Assembly (NCBI GenBank): GCA_028023455.1
Contig: JAQFVV010006312.1
Location: 1,552,001 to 1,616,000, forward strand
Origin: Epiperipatus broadwayi
Taxonomy: Eukaryota; Onychophora; Udeonychophora; Euonychophora; Peripatidae
Direction: 5' to 3'
DNA: 64,000 nt
This document shows positions 1 to 10,326 of the stretch, piece by piece. A model generated the notes under the pieces. That model was not told the origin of the DNA and made no database searches. It worked only from the letters and a program-made list of their open reading frames with translations. Both the position numbers and the translations under genes were made by a program. Within the stretch, counting starts at the first letter, position 1; each line of letters begins with the position of its first letter.

Positions 1-2230
1 TCCATCAAGATGTGGTTCAAACCATACCCTACCATTGTCATGTCAGCCCAAAGAGGAATCAATCTACACATCCACAGAAATCCCAAAGTCATGACTTAGT
101 ACCAGTAAATGGATTAACTAATCCACATTTGTAAGTGTAACTCAATTATATTTGATATTAAGCATTCTCTAGTCTTAACTTATTAAATTATATATTTTGA
201 TATTATTTTATTATGTTAAATCTTTTGGCTTAATTATTAAATAATTTAGAAAGTTATATTTTATAATTTTATTTGCATATATACATTGAATGATGGAGGG
301 AGAAATGTCATTTACTTAAATGTTATTTACATGTTCCCTGCTCTTCAAGTCCCAAGGGATGGAGTGCAGTGAAAATGCCAAGCTTAAACTTTTAAATGTA
401 AAATGATAACAAGCTGCATAAAATGTTTTAAGGTTTCTCTTCTTACACCTCCCCCCCCCCCATTATGTCAAGGCAAGTTATGTTAAATTCTTAGAATTAT
501 GTATAAAAGTCAATGAAAGATGGTGAGGGTATTTTATTCAATTAAAGTTTTAAATCATTTTGTTATTTATTATTGCTCTCTATAAATGACCTAACCTAAG
601 CTTTAAAAATGATATTATTAAAATACACTGAAATAATAGTTATTTAAACTGTTACTTCACATCACATACTGCCGAAATGATAATACTTTGATAAAATAAA
701 TGATTCTATATAATAAAATTGTTGTAAACATGGTAATATCTATAAGTTAATATTTTACAATGTGAGAAGTAACATAATTAATATTCTCTGAAATATATTG
801 CTTTACTTTTTGAGGTAATATAATATTTGTATGATATCAACCTGAAATTCATGTATAACTATAATAAATAATAAATTGCGATATCAGTTCTTTCCAAGAG
901 TAAATAATTTCCCCAAGACCTCCATATTATTTAAATATTATTTCCCCCAAGACTTTCATATTATTTAAGTATTATATTCTAGATTTTAAAATTAATAAAA
1001 TAGATTGTGATTGGCTTATATTATTAAAATAAATCATAAATAGTTAAACTGGGAGGCTCATGGGAGGAAGGTTTATTTGTCATTTTTGTATATTTATATA
1101 TTTGCATTTCTACCTCTTTATATGTGTGGTAATGGTCATATTATTTATTATAAAATTTCATATATTTCTGTGTGGGTGGTTCATGCATCTTAATGGTCAA
1201 ACTTTGTAAGGGCAGACCAGACACCTTGCCTGGGTCACTTACCCATAGATTTGTACTGCTCCAGATTACACAAGAGCCAGAGACCCTTGGTAACCCCAAA
1301 TCCTGGATTGATGCACCTTGTAGTGCTCTCCAGTGGCATGCACCCTTAGAAGCAGGTGCATCTCTGTGGCCAGGGACATTGACCCTTCCTTTGCAGTGAA
1401 CCACACATACTTCAGATCGCTGAATCAATCCTGTTTTATATGCCATTGACCCTACCATTATAGGTAGCACATCAGCCTCTCACTCCTTTCTATACTCATC
1501 AGTAGCCCTGGGTGACTAATCCCTTGTCTAAGTAGGAAACTAAATATTTATTTAAACCTGGAATGGACAGATATCTGTTATGTTCTCTTATTATCTCTGT
1601 ATAGAGCATATCTCATTATTGTAAGCTGCCACTACTTTCTGTAATAGGTAAAAGTCAGTAGATGCCTATAACCTAACCTTTGTAAGTTGTTCTCTCTATC
1701 ATTTAAATGTTATAATAAACCATTAAATCATGAGCACATTGTTACTGTGAGCCAGAATTATTTATTAAATAGTATAAATGCAGCTTAATAGATCAATGAA
1801 ATGGTAATAAATATATCCATGGTTTGTGTAGCACATAGATGAACCTCAGTCCTGAAATGTAAGTATAAATAGAGGACCAATATAGACATAAAGGTGGTAG
1901 TATGAATCAATGTTGTTATTAGTGGAGAACCCTGAGAAAGTTTATGCTCAAAGCTGGAGTTACATTGAGCTATATTAAAGAAGGGAAGTTAGATGATATC
2001 AAGGAAGTTTGTCAGATGATTGAGGCTAGGAAGCCTAGGCCAGGGTTTAAACTAGGAGCATGGGAGTAATTCTATGTCTGCTGATTGAGAATCCCTGCTT
2101 GGTCTTTTGGTCTCATTGACTGATTATACAAAACTTGACTTACTTTTGTTGCAAGTTTAAAATTTTGGTTGGTCATATAGTTCAGTAAACCTAGATCTTG
2201 GAGTGTTTTACATATACTAAAATGTAATCT
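1..2230. repeat. Long interspersed/segmental repeat, copy A
   Basis: This stretch is repeated, diverged but collinear, at 6578-8275, 15188-15991 and 22020-22235 (copy B, interrupted by insertions). Shared landmarks include CCATCAAGAT near the start, the block at 1180-1400 with GGTTCATGCAT, and AACTAGGAGCATGGGAGTAA near 2050. The window starts inside this copy, so its left end is unknown. I see no convincing coding region; the short ORFs at 1141-1470 are not supported. A gypsy pol relic lies between copies A and B in the same orientation, so long LTRs and a segmental duplication are both possible readings. Confidence 0.75.
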
Positions 2231-2820
2231 ATGTAATCAAAAACAGATGCATAAAACAAGACTGTGGATCTATATATAAAATTTATATTCTGATTGAAAA
2301 AAATTTTTTTTGTGAGAATAGCAGGTTAAGAGTAGCATAGATAGAGAAATGGGTCACTTGTATGGAAATAACAATATGACAAAATAATTCTTTATACATT
2401 TTCTTTTGCATGTGGAGAGTAATCAGACTGGCAAAACACATGAGAAAGGGATACTCATGAGAAGGATATCACTGGCAAAACACATGAGAAAGAGATACTC
2501 ATGAAAAGGACTATAGGAACATAAAGCAATTAAATGAAGATGGATAGGACAGAATTTTTTTTCAGATAAAGGAAATAAAGATGGATGGAACTTGGTGTCA
2601 AAGAAGATAACCAGGAAAAATGAACCATTAATGAAATTACAAGCAAAGTAAACTTTATACATACCATGACAGAGAGAAATGAACCATTAATGAAATTACA
2701 AGCAAAGTAAACTTTATACATACCATGACAGGGTGTGTTATGAAGACTGGGCAATTAATCAACCACCAAATAGTCAGATTAAGAGAAAACACATGAAAAA
2801 ATCCACAGGGACATCTGGAA
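2231..2820. repeat. Non-coding spacer with two short tandem duplications
   Basis: A block of about 40 bp beginning GGCAAAACACATGAGAAAG is repeated at 2431 and 2472. A block of about 60 bp beginning AATGAACCATTAATGAAATT is repeated at about 2618 and 2678. No gene is supported here; small ORFs on the minus strand arise from the repeats. The stretch leads into the gypsy relic and may include its decayed 5' part. Confidence 0.6.
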
Positions 2821-2849
2821 ACCTTACAAAGATTTTTTAACCAATATAA

Positions 2850-3400
2850 ATGCAGTGAGGTACAAAAAGTAACAGTTGCAGGAAATCACATGGATAGTAT
2901 GACATGGCACTGGTGGGAAAGCATTGGACACTAAGCAGACACCTTCCAGGGATATGTGACAAAGATAATGAAAACATTCTGGTGTGGAAAAAAGCAACAC
3001 TGGATCTATGAGAAAGTAAACAAAGAGAAGTATGAGGAAAAGCATGGCATATTAACCTAGTTCTTTATGAAACAAGTCATGGTTATAAGGTCATTAATGG
3101 TGTACTCAAAATCAGATGTGCACATCATTTCAATGATCAATTGCAACTTACCCCCAGATGTGCAAACAATCCTAGTTGGTGGTATTCCAACCAAGGTAGA
3201 AGTCTGTACCCAAATTCTCGAGACAATTGATGCCTGGGATGAAAGAATTAAAATGCAGCAGGCACCTGAAACCCAGGTACAATGGACAATATGAAACCAA
3301 AAAACACTGAATTGACCTCTGAAGGTGAAGAAACCTGCTATCATTAAACAAGAAAAGATAGCAACCTCCTGAAGAGTTTCCTGCAAACACATGACCACTT
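2850..3400 (+). pseudogene. gag-like relic of the gypsy element
   Basis: An open segment at 3067-3294 reads as 75 residues with SDVHIISMINCNLPPDVQT and a following ETIDAWDERIK stretch. Upstream, in another frame, a tryptophan-rich stretch (MTWHWWESIGH, near 2890) resembles the capsid region of gypsy gag proteins. No zinc knuckle was found. The assignment rests mainly on position just ahead of the protease and integrase relics. Confidence 0.5.
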
Positions 3401-3599
3401 AATCATCACCCTGTGATTAGTCACAGTGGGTCAGGCACCAATACTATTCTTCATGGATATCAGAAGCCAGATATTGTTGGTGTGCCACAAATGTATGACA
3501 CATTAAAGAGGCAAGGGGGCTAAAGAACCTGCCAGCTAGGCTAATACCAACAGTCTTAGAAAACAGGAAAAAGGCAAAAACAGGAAAACCAAGCAATTT

Positions 3600-3915
3600 T
3601 GGTTGACCTTAAGTGTAGAAAATTGGACTGTTGGATACCCATTTTTGATGATGGAGTGATTCATACAAGATGTGGTGTTGGGGTCAGATTTTCTTAGTCA
3701 ACACCATGCACTGTTAGATTATGGACAGGGAACAGTGTGTCTTGACCAAGAAGTCATCCTTTTCATGAATGAAAATAGATGGCTTGTGATGCAAGCCACC
3801 TGCATATGGGATAACAAAACATCAAAAACCATCCAGGAGAAGCTGGATGAAGTGATAGTGGCCAGTGACCCAGAAAGGCAGGCATGGCAAGATGTGTTAA
3901 CAGAATACTCATAAG
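3600..3915 (+). pseudogene. Retropepsin C-terminal relic (gypsy protease)
   Basis: An open 80-residue segment (3672-3914) begins MVLGSDFLSQHHALLDYGQG. The pattern LG-x-DFL followed by a D-Y-x-x-G turn is typical of the second half of Ty3/gypsy aspartic proteases. A possible remnant of the active-site strand lies about 200 bp upstream (FFMDIRS near 3450), where the expected D-T/S-G triplet is not intact. The protease is therefore judged dead. Confidence 0.7.
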
Positions 3916-3939
3916 TTTTCTCAATCACTCCCAGGGTCA

Positions 3940-4330
3940 TTCAGGGATATATCCTCTGCATCTGAGTAAAAGAAGAAACCTACTTCTAAATGAAAAACTA
4001 CCCTAACCCATTTCAATATTGGAAGGAAGTAGAGAAGCAACTAAGATAAATGCTCAAGTGGGGAGTAATAGAGAAAGGACTGTCACCCTAGAACAACTCC
4101 CTCACAGTAGTGAAAAAGGATGGAATAGTTCCATTTTTTTTGCATGCCCACAAATTGAATAGTATTAAACTTCCAGAGAGCGATGCCCCCCAAGACAAGT
4201 TTTAATATGCTTGGCCAACCAAAGGATTTTAATTATGATGGACCTAATGTCCAGCTACTGGCATATTGAGTTGGATTGCTAACTGAACAACACAGGATGA
4301 GACCATGGAATGAGAACAAGAGCCAGACCT
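3940..4330 (+). pseudogene. Reverse transcriptase N-terminal relic (gypsy)
   Basis: Translation shows MLKWGVIEKGLSP, then a stop, then NSLTVVKKDG and HKLNSIKLPESDAP. This matches the usual gypsy RT entry: a helix ending in G-V/I-I-E, then SP-W, then VVKKDG, then LN. It is followed near 4250 by SSYWHIELD, the counterpart of the first palm strand. Stops interrupt all of it, and the YxDD strand was not found, so the RT is truncated as well as broken. Confidence 0.7.
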
Positions 4331-4589
4331 AAAGTTTGGTCTCACTTGCAACAATAAACAGGGGCCACTCCCCAGAGAGAAAAACACATCAACCAGGACC
4401 TGAGATACCAAATAAGGAATGGATTGCTGATGGTATGCAACAAAGACTGGAAAATTGCAGTGCCAGAAAGCATAAGGGATCAGGTGATTAGACCTTGTCA
4501 TAATTTACAGGGACACTGCAGCCCACAGAAAAAAGAAGCTGCCTTATGCTGACAATTTTATTGGAAAAGGATGTACTTGGCTATCTTAT

Positions 4590-5440
4590 CACAGGGTTGT
4601 TGAGTGTGCAGCCAAAACAAACCACCTAACCAGTCATATATGAGAGAAACACTATCGATCTTGCCAGGTGAGCCTAATGAACTTCTCACAATCGACCATT
4701 ATGGCCTACTACCAGTTTACAACTGCTTAAGGTTTCTCCTACTAATGTATGATGTATTCTCCAAATATGTAGGTGCGTACTTAATAAAATATGCAGGCAC
4801 CTGGAATGCTATCTGCATACTGCAGCAGAAATAATTTGTTAACATAGGCAAACCTAAGGCAATAATCTTGGACCACAGGTCAGTTTTCACCTTCCACCAA
4901 TGGAGTCTGGATACAGCAACAAGAAGGACAGTACTCTTTGACTTCTATTAAAAACCTTCAGTCAAACCCCTGTGAGAGTGTCATGAGAAAACTCAACTGG
5001 TTATTTTGAACTTGCATGTGCCACAATCATAAGAATTGGGTCAGAAAAACACTGCACATAGTGCAATATATAAATATGTTGACCAATGACGCAATGGGAT
5101 TTACATCCTCATGACTGCCCTTTGAGAGGATGGATACAGGCTCATTGAAAGCATGATTACCAGTAATACATGAAACCATTGATACTGAGAGAGACCAGGG
5201 AAAAGCCCAGAAAAGATTAGCGCAGATGGCAGAATGAAGGAGAAAGAGAGGTGTACTGAGATAATACCAGTTCAAAGAAAAGGACCAAATCTGGACCAGG
5301 CCAAACCAATTAAGTAGTATGGCACAGAACCACTATAAAAAGTTTTCCCTTTGTATAATGGACCATATATCATCAGGAGGAACTATGGAAAAAGTGCATC
5401 CCTGATAGAAAGCTCTAAAGGATTAAAAGACATGGTTAAT
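4590..5440 (+). pseudogene. Integrase relic (gypsy), zinc-binding end to C-terminal domain
   Basis: The open segment 4604-4834 reads GEPNELLTIDHYGLLPV followed by LLMYDVFSKYVGAYL, the classic start of the gypsy integrase core with its first catalytic Asp. Downstream, in other frames, come KAIILDHRSVFTFHQW (second Asp region, expected D-N-G replaced by D-H-R), NPCESVMRKLNWLF and WVRKTLHIVQYINMLTN (helix after the active site), and YNGPYIIRR (C-terminal barrel). The second catalytic motif is altered and several frameshifts are present. Confidence 0.8.
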
Positions 5441-5480
5441 GCATGTAGTTTAAACCCATACCATGATATACCCCATGATC

Positions 5481-6577
5481 TGAGAGGAGGACCCTGATAA
5501 AAGAATAAAGAAGTCAACCCAGATGACAACTGTAGAAATTAATATGGACTTGAATAATAGGAGAAACCTTAGGCAAATAATACGTTGTAAATAATATAAG
5601 TAAAATGTAGAGAAAACAATATATAACATAACTAATGCACAAAATAACACTCTGGCAAGTAGTACACATCCTGAAATCACTCATTCACTGCAGAAGGAAA
5701 GTAAGTTCTTTATTTTTGGTTTTTTTTTTAACAAACATAACTTGGCAGATATGAAGCGGTGTATATCTGTATACAAATATATTTGCTTCATGTTTTTTAA
5801 ATCAACCTATCTTCTATCGTACATGTATAATTTGCTATTAAAACCTATACCCATGAGTAACAGGTGCATGCGTGCATGTACAGATAGTGTCATTTTCCTA
5901 GAGCTAAAGTTGATTGTCTAAATCAAGTGATTTGCATTTTAAGTAAAATTACATTTTTTATAAAAGTTAAAATCAATTAGTGAAAATGATTAAAATACTT
6001 TATACAATGGGAGAGAGGTAGGTAGCCATTAAGGAAGGGAATGTAAGTGCTGTAGTTTTCTACCCACACATCCCATTGCCTAAAATAGTTATAGTTTGAC
6101 ACATTTATATCCTGTGTATATTTCAAGTCATTGTAATAAAAAAATAAATTACAATGCACAGGAAAACAAATTGGCTGCAGAATGATATGAGGAAGTGAAG
6201 AGTTGATGCACAGCAATTAGTGTAATTGATTTGAAATCCACTAGGCAGAGTCATGAGCTACTACCCCAGCCATAATACAAGAGATATAAGCATTGAAAGG
6301 GGCATTGTTAAGATTATTGTTCTCCTTTATATAATTTGATTACTAAAATTAGTTTTCAAATTATTATAAAAATTACATTCTACTATATTCTAATATCTTA
6401 GCCAAGGAAGAATTTTGCCACTATTCCAGATCTTCAAAGTAAAATAAATCAAGAAGAAGATATTTGTTATTCTGCCTAAGAAAAAGACCAATGAGTAACA
6501 GCAATTATACCTACCAGTATGTGTGAGTAGTCAGGTGTTAGCTTCTCCAAGGTCATTGGCAAAGTGACATTCTGAAA
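5481..6577. other. No gene seen; AT-rich spacer
   Basis: This stretch lies between the integrase relic and the start of repeat copy B. Only short, low-complexity ORFs occur (for example minus strand 5977-6216), with no family resemblance I can name. It may contain the decayed 3' part of the gypsy element. Confidence 0.5.
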
Positions 6578-6844
6578 AGTTCCATCAAGATCTAGTTCAA
6601 ATTATACCCTACCATCATCATGTCAGCCCATAGAGAAATAAATCTCCATATCTACAGAAGTCCTGAAGTCATTACTTAGTGCTGGTAAATGTATTAATTA
6701 ATTCACATTTATATTTAATATTAACCATTCTCTAGTTTTAACCTATTAAATTATGTTGTTTGATATTATTTATTATGTCAAATCTTTTGGCTTAATTATT
6801 AAATAATTTAAAAAGTTATATTTTACAAATTTTATTTGTGTACT

Positions 6845-7440
6845 AGCTGTACCCCGCCACATGTTGCTGTGGCTCATTCTGGTTAAATGGAAAAAAAAGA
6901 AAAGAGAAAGTGCATGTTTCTAATATGTTTAATTTCACAATGCTTCTGGGTATACATTATTTTTTGTTGTTCCATTGTCTGTGCAGATATAGATTGTTGG
7001 GTTTTCCAACTCTAGATCATGCAACATATAATTGTCCATGTGAGAAGCAATCTGTGTCTAGATCTAAACTGCACAATTCTAAAGATTGGGCCTGAACTTT
7101 GTTGATGATGATTGCAAACATCAGTCAAATTGGGGAATTGCAATCTTTCACATGAAATAATTAAATCAAAATGAAAATAAATCAAAATCTATGAAAATTC
7201 AATTTAACAATGCAATTGGAAACATTGAAATGGAATCATAAAATATTTAGTTATGGGTTGCTTTTAGTTCCAACAGATGGCGCTGTTTTTTAAAAAAGAA
7301 TGTTTTTACTTGTCACAAGTGTGACATCTATATAAGTTGTAGGTATATAAAAACGCACGTATTCGAATGCAATGTTGTGTCAAAATTTCAAAGCAATCGG
7401 TGAACTTTCAGAGATTTAAGATTTTGAACAAACGAAATAT
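6845..7440 (-). mobile_element. Helitron fragment (3' end with Pif1 helicase C-terminus)
   Basis: The insertion is absent from copy A, which defines its limits. Read on the minus strand it ends in CTAG followed by a host T (about 6845), preceded by the hairpin GCCACA-GCAACA-TGTGGC. A terminal CTRR preceded by a hairpin is the Helitron 3' signature. The same strand encodes the end of a Pif1-type helicase. The other end starts near TCGTTTGTTC, but the expected A before TC is not present, so the 5' end is less certain. At about 0.6 kb it is a short, non-autonomous or truncated copy. Confidence 0.75.
6973..7135 (-). pseudogene. Pif1-like Helitron helicase, C-terminal relic
   Basis: Minus-strand translation reads FAIIINKVQAQSLEL and then DCFSHGQLYVA, a stop, and SRVGKPNNLYL. 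This matches the conserved last helicase motifs of Helitron Rep-Hel proteins (INKAQGQ, then CFSHGQLYVA-x-SR). The stop lies where the family has Cys or Leu before SR, and another stop lies upstream. Only the C-terminal 55 or so residues remain, so the fragment cannot be functional. Confidence 0.8.
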
Positions 7441-8275
7441 CAATTACTTAAATGTGTTTACATGTTCCCTGCTCTTCAAATCCCAAGGAAACGAGCGTAA
7501 AGATGCCAAGCTTAAACTTTTAAACATAAAATGATAACAAGCTGTATAAATTGTTTTAAAGTTTCTCTTCTTACACCCCCCATCATGTCAAGGCAAGTTA
7601 TTTTAAATTCTTAGAATTATGTATAAAAGTCAATGAAGGGTGTCAAGCATATTTTATTCAATTAAAGTTTTAAATCATTTTGTTATTTATTATTGCTCTC
7701 TCCATATATGACCTAACCTAAGCATTAGAAAATAATATTAATAAAATACTTGCACTGAAATAATGTAGTTATTTAAACTGTTACTTCACATACCACCGAA
7801 TTGATAATGCTTCGATAAAATAAATGATTCTATATAATAAAACTGTTATAAACATGGTAATATCTATAAGTTAGTATTTACAATGTAAAAAATAACATAA
7901 TCCATACTTTCTCAAATATATCACTTTACTTGAGGTAATATAATATTTGTATAAGGTCAACCCGCAATTCACATACAACTATAATAAATAATGAATTGTG
8001 ATATAAGTTTATTCCAAGAGTAAATAATTTCTCTCAAGACCTCCCTATTTTAAGTATTATATTTTAGATTTAAAATTAAAGAAATAGAGATTGTGAATGG
8101 GTTATATTATTATTAAAATAAATCATAAATGGTTAAAGAGGGATGCTCATGATTTATATATTTATAAAGTGATATCTTAATGTTTATTCGTAAGGAAGGA
8201 AAGATTATTTATTTGTTGTTTTTATATATTAATATATTTGCATCTCTACCTCTTTATATATGTGGCAATGGTCAT

Positions 8276-8325
8276 CATCATCATCATCATATTATTACTA
8301 TTATTATTATTATTATTATTATTAT
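8276..8325. repeat. (TCA)n/(ATT)n tail of LINE-1
   Basis: A short TCA run followed by an ATT run directly abuts the 3' end of the minus-strand LINE. Copy A has a related ATT-rich site here (ATATTATTTATTAT at about 1140), so the LINE entered an ATT-rich target and/or brought an AAT-type tail. Confidence 0.8.
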
Positions 8326-8570
8326 GTTTCAAAGCAAAACTTTATTGAATCTAAAAAGTTACAGAGTCACATCTAGTACTATATTGATTTGTTACAAATG
8401 CAAAACAAATTACAACTTTCAGTATATAAGTCTTTATCATTTCTGCATACTTTCTTTCTTGTTTTTAAATTTGGTCCTCTATTTAGTTCAGTTTATGCTT
8501 GCATCTCTTTGAAGTTGAAAAAAATGCTGATGTTGAAAATGTCATCATCTATCATATTGGACTTTATATT
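8326..8570 (-). other. LINE-1 3' UTR
   Basis: This is non-coding sequence between the ORF2 stop and the (AAT)n tail. Its last 50 or so bases resemble the 3' end of LINE-2 at 14178-14230: both read TTATT...AAAGTTT/TTATCC...TTTGAAAC on the minus strand. That is as expected for a 3' end recognised by the same family of reverse transcriptase. Confidence 0.7.
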
Positions 8571-10100
8571 TTATAGACTGGATCTTTGTTTCAAGTGTGA
8601 CCATGTGGCTGCAAACACATCTGGTTGAGCTAGGATGCTGTCTCTTTTTCTGAACAGTTCTAGTTTTATTGAAAATGTTGCTGGGTGGCGTCGAGGGTTA
8701 TTAGCAAGTGCAAAAGTGCATCTGGTACACCAGTAGGCATAAAGGCTATATGTTGCTGCACGAATAGCAGGGATGTTGCCTTTTTTAAATTTATTTATTA
8801 TTTCATCAATTGAAATGATGGCCTTTCTGTATGTGGTAAACATTGTGTGACGTATTGTTTCTAGGGCACTGCAGGAATGAAGAAAATGATCTTGTGTCTC
8901 TTCTTCTCTATGACATAGCCCACACATGGGGTCTATATTTGTATAGAATCTACGAAATCTAAGGAAATGTGTTGTGGGTAGAGCATTTAGATTAAGCTTA
9001 AGTAGAAAATCAAATAATTTTGGTTCTAATGACCATTTTCTGAATTGTTGCAGTAGTTGCCTGTTGTCTATCCCAAGAACTGATGGATGTAGATTAGGTG
9101 TCTGGTTTGGGTATAGTATATTATAAATGTCCCAGTATGTATACTTGTTGTCATTATTGAATGATATTTTGTTGTATATTGGCTTGAGTTCTTCAATCAG
9201 TGTGGATAGATATCCATATGAAGGGGGTGGTCTGTCTGTGGGTATTATACTGATTACACACTCCAGGTCTGGAAATCTTTTTATGGTTGCTGTTATTAGA
9301 TTTACTGATTTCTGTGTGTAAAAAACATTGATTGTATGGAGTCCAAGTCCATTGTTATGTGGTGGTCTGCTCAGATTTTTTATAGAGATTGCCACTGTCT
9401 TTCTCTTCCATATTAGTTTGTTACAGATTGATGAGATTTTAGATATGAATGTTTTTGCAAATTTGATTATAGGTGTGTAGTAGGTAATTTTTGTGATTAT
9501 AAGTTGATTAAATAGTGCTACCTTTGCGTATATTGACAGGTATGACTTTTCAAGTGAGGCTGTGATTTTTTCAGCATCTTTTTTTAATTTATTTTGAATT
9601 TTTTGTCTCATTCCATTGGTTCCAAGGTAGAATGGGAAACCAAGGAAAGCAGATGGTTTACCATTAAACATCTCTGTACAGTGCTTGCCTGTGTATATTG
9701 ACCATGCAGCAGTTTTATTTGTGTTAATTTTTAAATTAAAATTTGAGGTATAATTCTTGATTATCTCTTGTAATATGGGGAGGTTCTTTTTAGAGGGGAG
9801 GAAAATGGTTACATCATCCATATAGGCTATGCATGATATATTTAAAGCAGTGTTTGGGATTTGAATGCCTTTTATTTTTTTCTGTATCTCTATTAATAGA
9901 GGATTTATATATATTGTAAAGAGCAAGGCACTGAGGGGAGATCCTTGTGGGATGGATTGACTCGGTCTGAAGGCTGGTGAATTTTTTCCATTCAATGTGA
10001 TGTGAATTTCATGGCTGAGTAGCAGATTGGCTATTATATATAGTAGGGATGGAGGTATTGTTGTTTTTTTCAGCACATCTAATAATTTGGCTATAGGCAC
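8571..10100 (-). CDS. LINE-1 ORF2, reverse transcriptase and C-terminal zinc cluster (open part)
   Basis: This 509-residue open frame is the second half of ORF2. Visible are QGSPLS (residues 52-57, RT motif B), YMDD (93-96, the catalytic palm motif), and NNGLGLHTIN (about 249-258) in the thumb/connector. A CxxC-x8-H-x4-C cluster follows at 393-410 (GLCHREEETQDHFLHSC), like the zf-RVT motif of L1-type elements. The first-listed Met is not the true start. The frame continues upstream past a frameshift near 10160, where an A-run separates it from the preceding segment. Palm motif A (LDIEAAFDSV) is readable just upstream of that Met. It would make cDNA by target-primed reverse transcription. Confidence 0.9.
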   Translation of the reverse strand: MPIAKLLDVLKKTTIPPSLLYIIANLLLSHEIHITLNGKNSPAFRPSQSIPQGSPLSALLFTIYINPLLIEIQKKIKGIQIPNTALNISCIAYMDDVTIFLPSKKNLPILQEIIKNYTSNFNLKINTNKTAAWSIYTGKHCTEMFNGKPSAFLGFPFYLGTNGMRQKIQNKLKKDAEKITASLEKSYLSIYAKVALFNQLIITKITYYTPIIKFAKTFISKISSICNKLIWKRKTVAISIKNLSRPPHNNGLGLHTINVFYTQKSVNLITATIKRFPDLECVISIIPTDRPPPSYGYLSTLIEELKPIYNKISFNNDNKYTYWDIYNILYPNQTPNLHPSVLGIDNRQLLQQFRKWSLEPKLFDFLLKLNLNALPTTHFLRFRRFYTNIDPMCGLCHREEETQDHFLHSCSALETIRHTMFTTYRKAIISIDEIINKFKKGNIPAIRAATYSLYAYWCTRCTFALANNPRRHPATFSIKLELFRKRDSILAQPDVFAATWSHLKQRSSL

Positions 10101-10326
10101 TGAGTCAAATGCTGCCTCAATGTCTAGTTGAACTATAATTGGTGCATATTTCTTTCTTTTTTTTTACTACTTCGATTATTGTTTTGTACATTAAGGCACC
10201 CTGGCCAATGGATGATCCTTTTTTGGCATATTGTGCTGATGATAACACAGGGAGTATGTGTTGTTCTATTTTCTCCTTTATTACTCTTTCAAGAATTTTT
10301 ATTCCTAAAGGTCCCATTGAAATTGG
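10101..10326 (-). pseudogene. LINE-1 ORF2 linking segment with TGA and frameshift
   Basis: Minus-strand translation continues the RT fingers: PISMGPLGIKILERVI, then SSAQYAKKGSSIGQGALMY. The segment is separated from the upstream endonuclease ORF by one TGA at 10327-10329. TGA lies where RT families usually have Arg before PIS, so it is likely a CGA-to-TGA transition. It is separated from the downstream RT by a frameshift in the run of A residues near 10160. These are the only two breaks seen in ORF2. Confidence 0.85.

Larger units (their letters stand above)
2820..5480 (+). mobile_element. Decayed Ty3/gypsy-type LTR retrotransposon internal region
   Basis: Translations spread over the three plus frames give, in order, a gag-like stretch, the end of a retropepsin, the start of a reverse transcriptase and an integrase. 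This is the normal gag-PR-RT-IN order of Ty3/gypsy elements. Each part is broken by several stops and frameshifts, and the RT palm motifs and RNase H are not recognisable, so this is an old dead copy. No flanking LTR with TG..CA ends was identified, unless repeat copies A and B play that role. Confidence 0.8.
6578..8275. repeat. Long repeat, copy B, left part
   Basis: Collinear with positions 1-1140 of copy A: CCATCAAGAT at the left, GTTCCCTGCTCTTCAA, TGACCTAACCTAAGC, and TACCTCTTTATAT at the right. Compared with copy A it carries an extra insertion at about 6845-7440. At 8275 the match breaks where LINE sequence enters and resumes at 15188. Confidence 0.8.

Noticed and set aside
1141-1470. 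109-residue minus-strand ORF in repeat copy A
   Set aside because: The frame is not kept in copy B at 15188-15500, and the peptide has no recognisable motif.
1470-1510. CUGAUGA and GAAA on the minus strand in repeat copy A, resembling a hammerhead core
   Set aside because: Only five bases separate the two boxes, so no stem II can form, and copy B (15545-15560) has changed the core to CUGAUAA. Judged a chance match.
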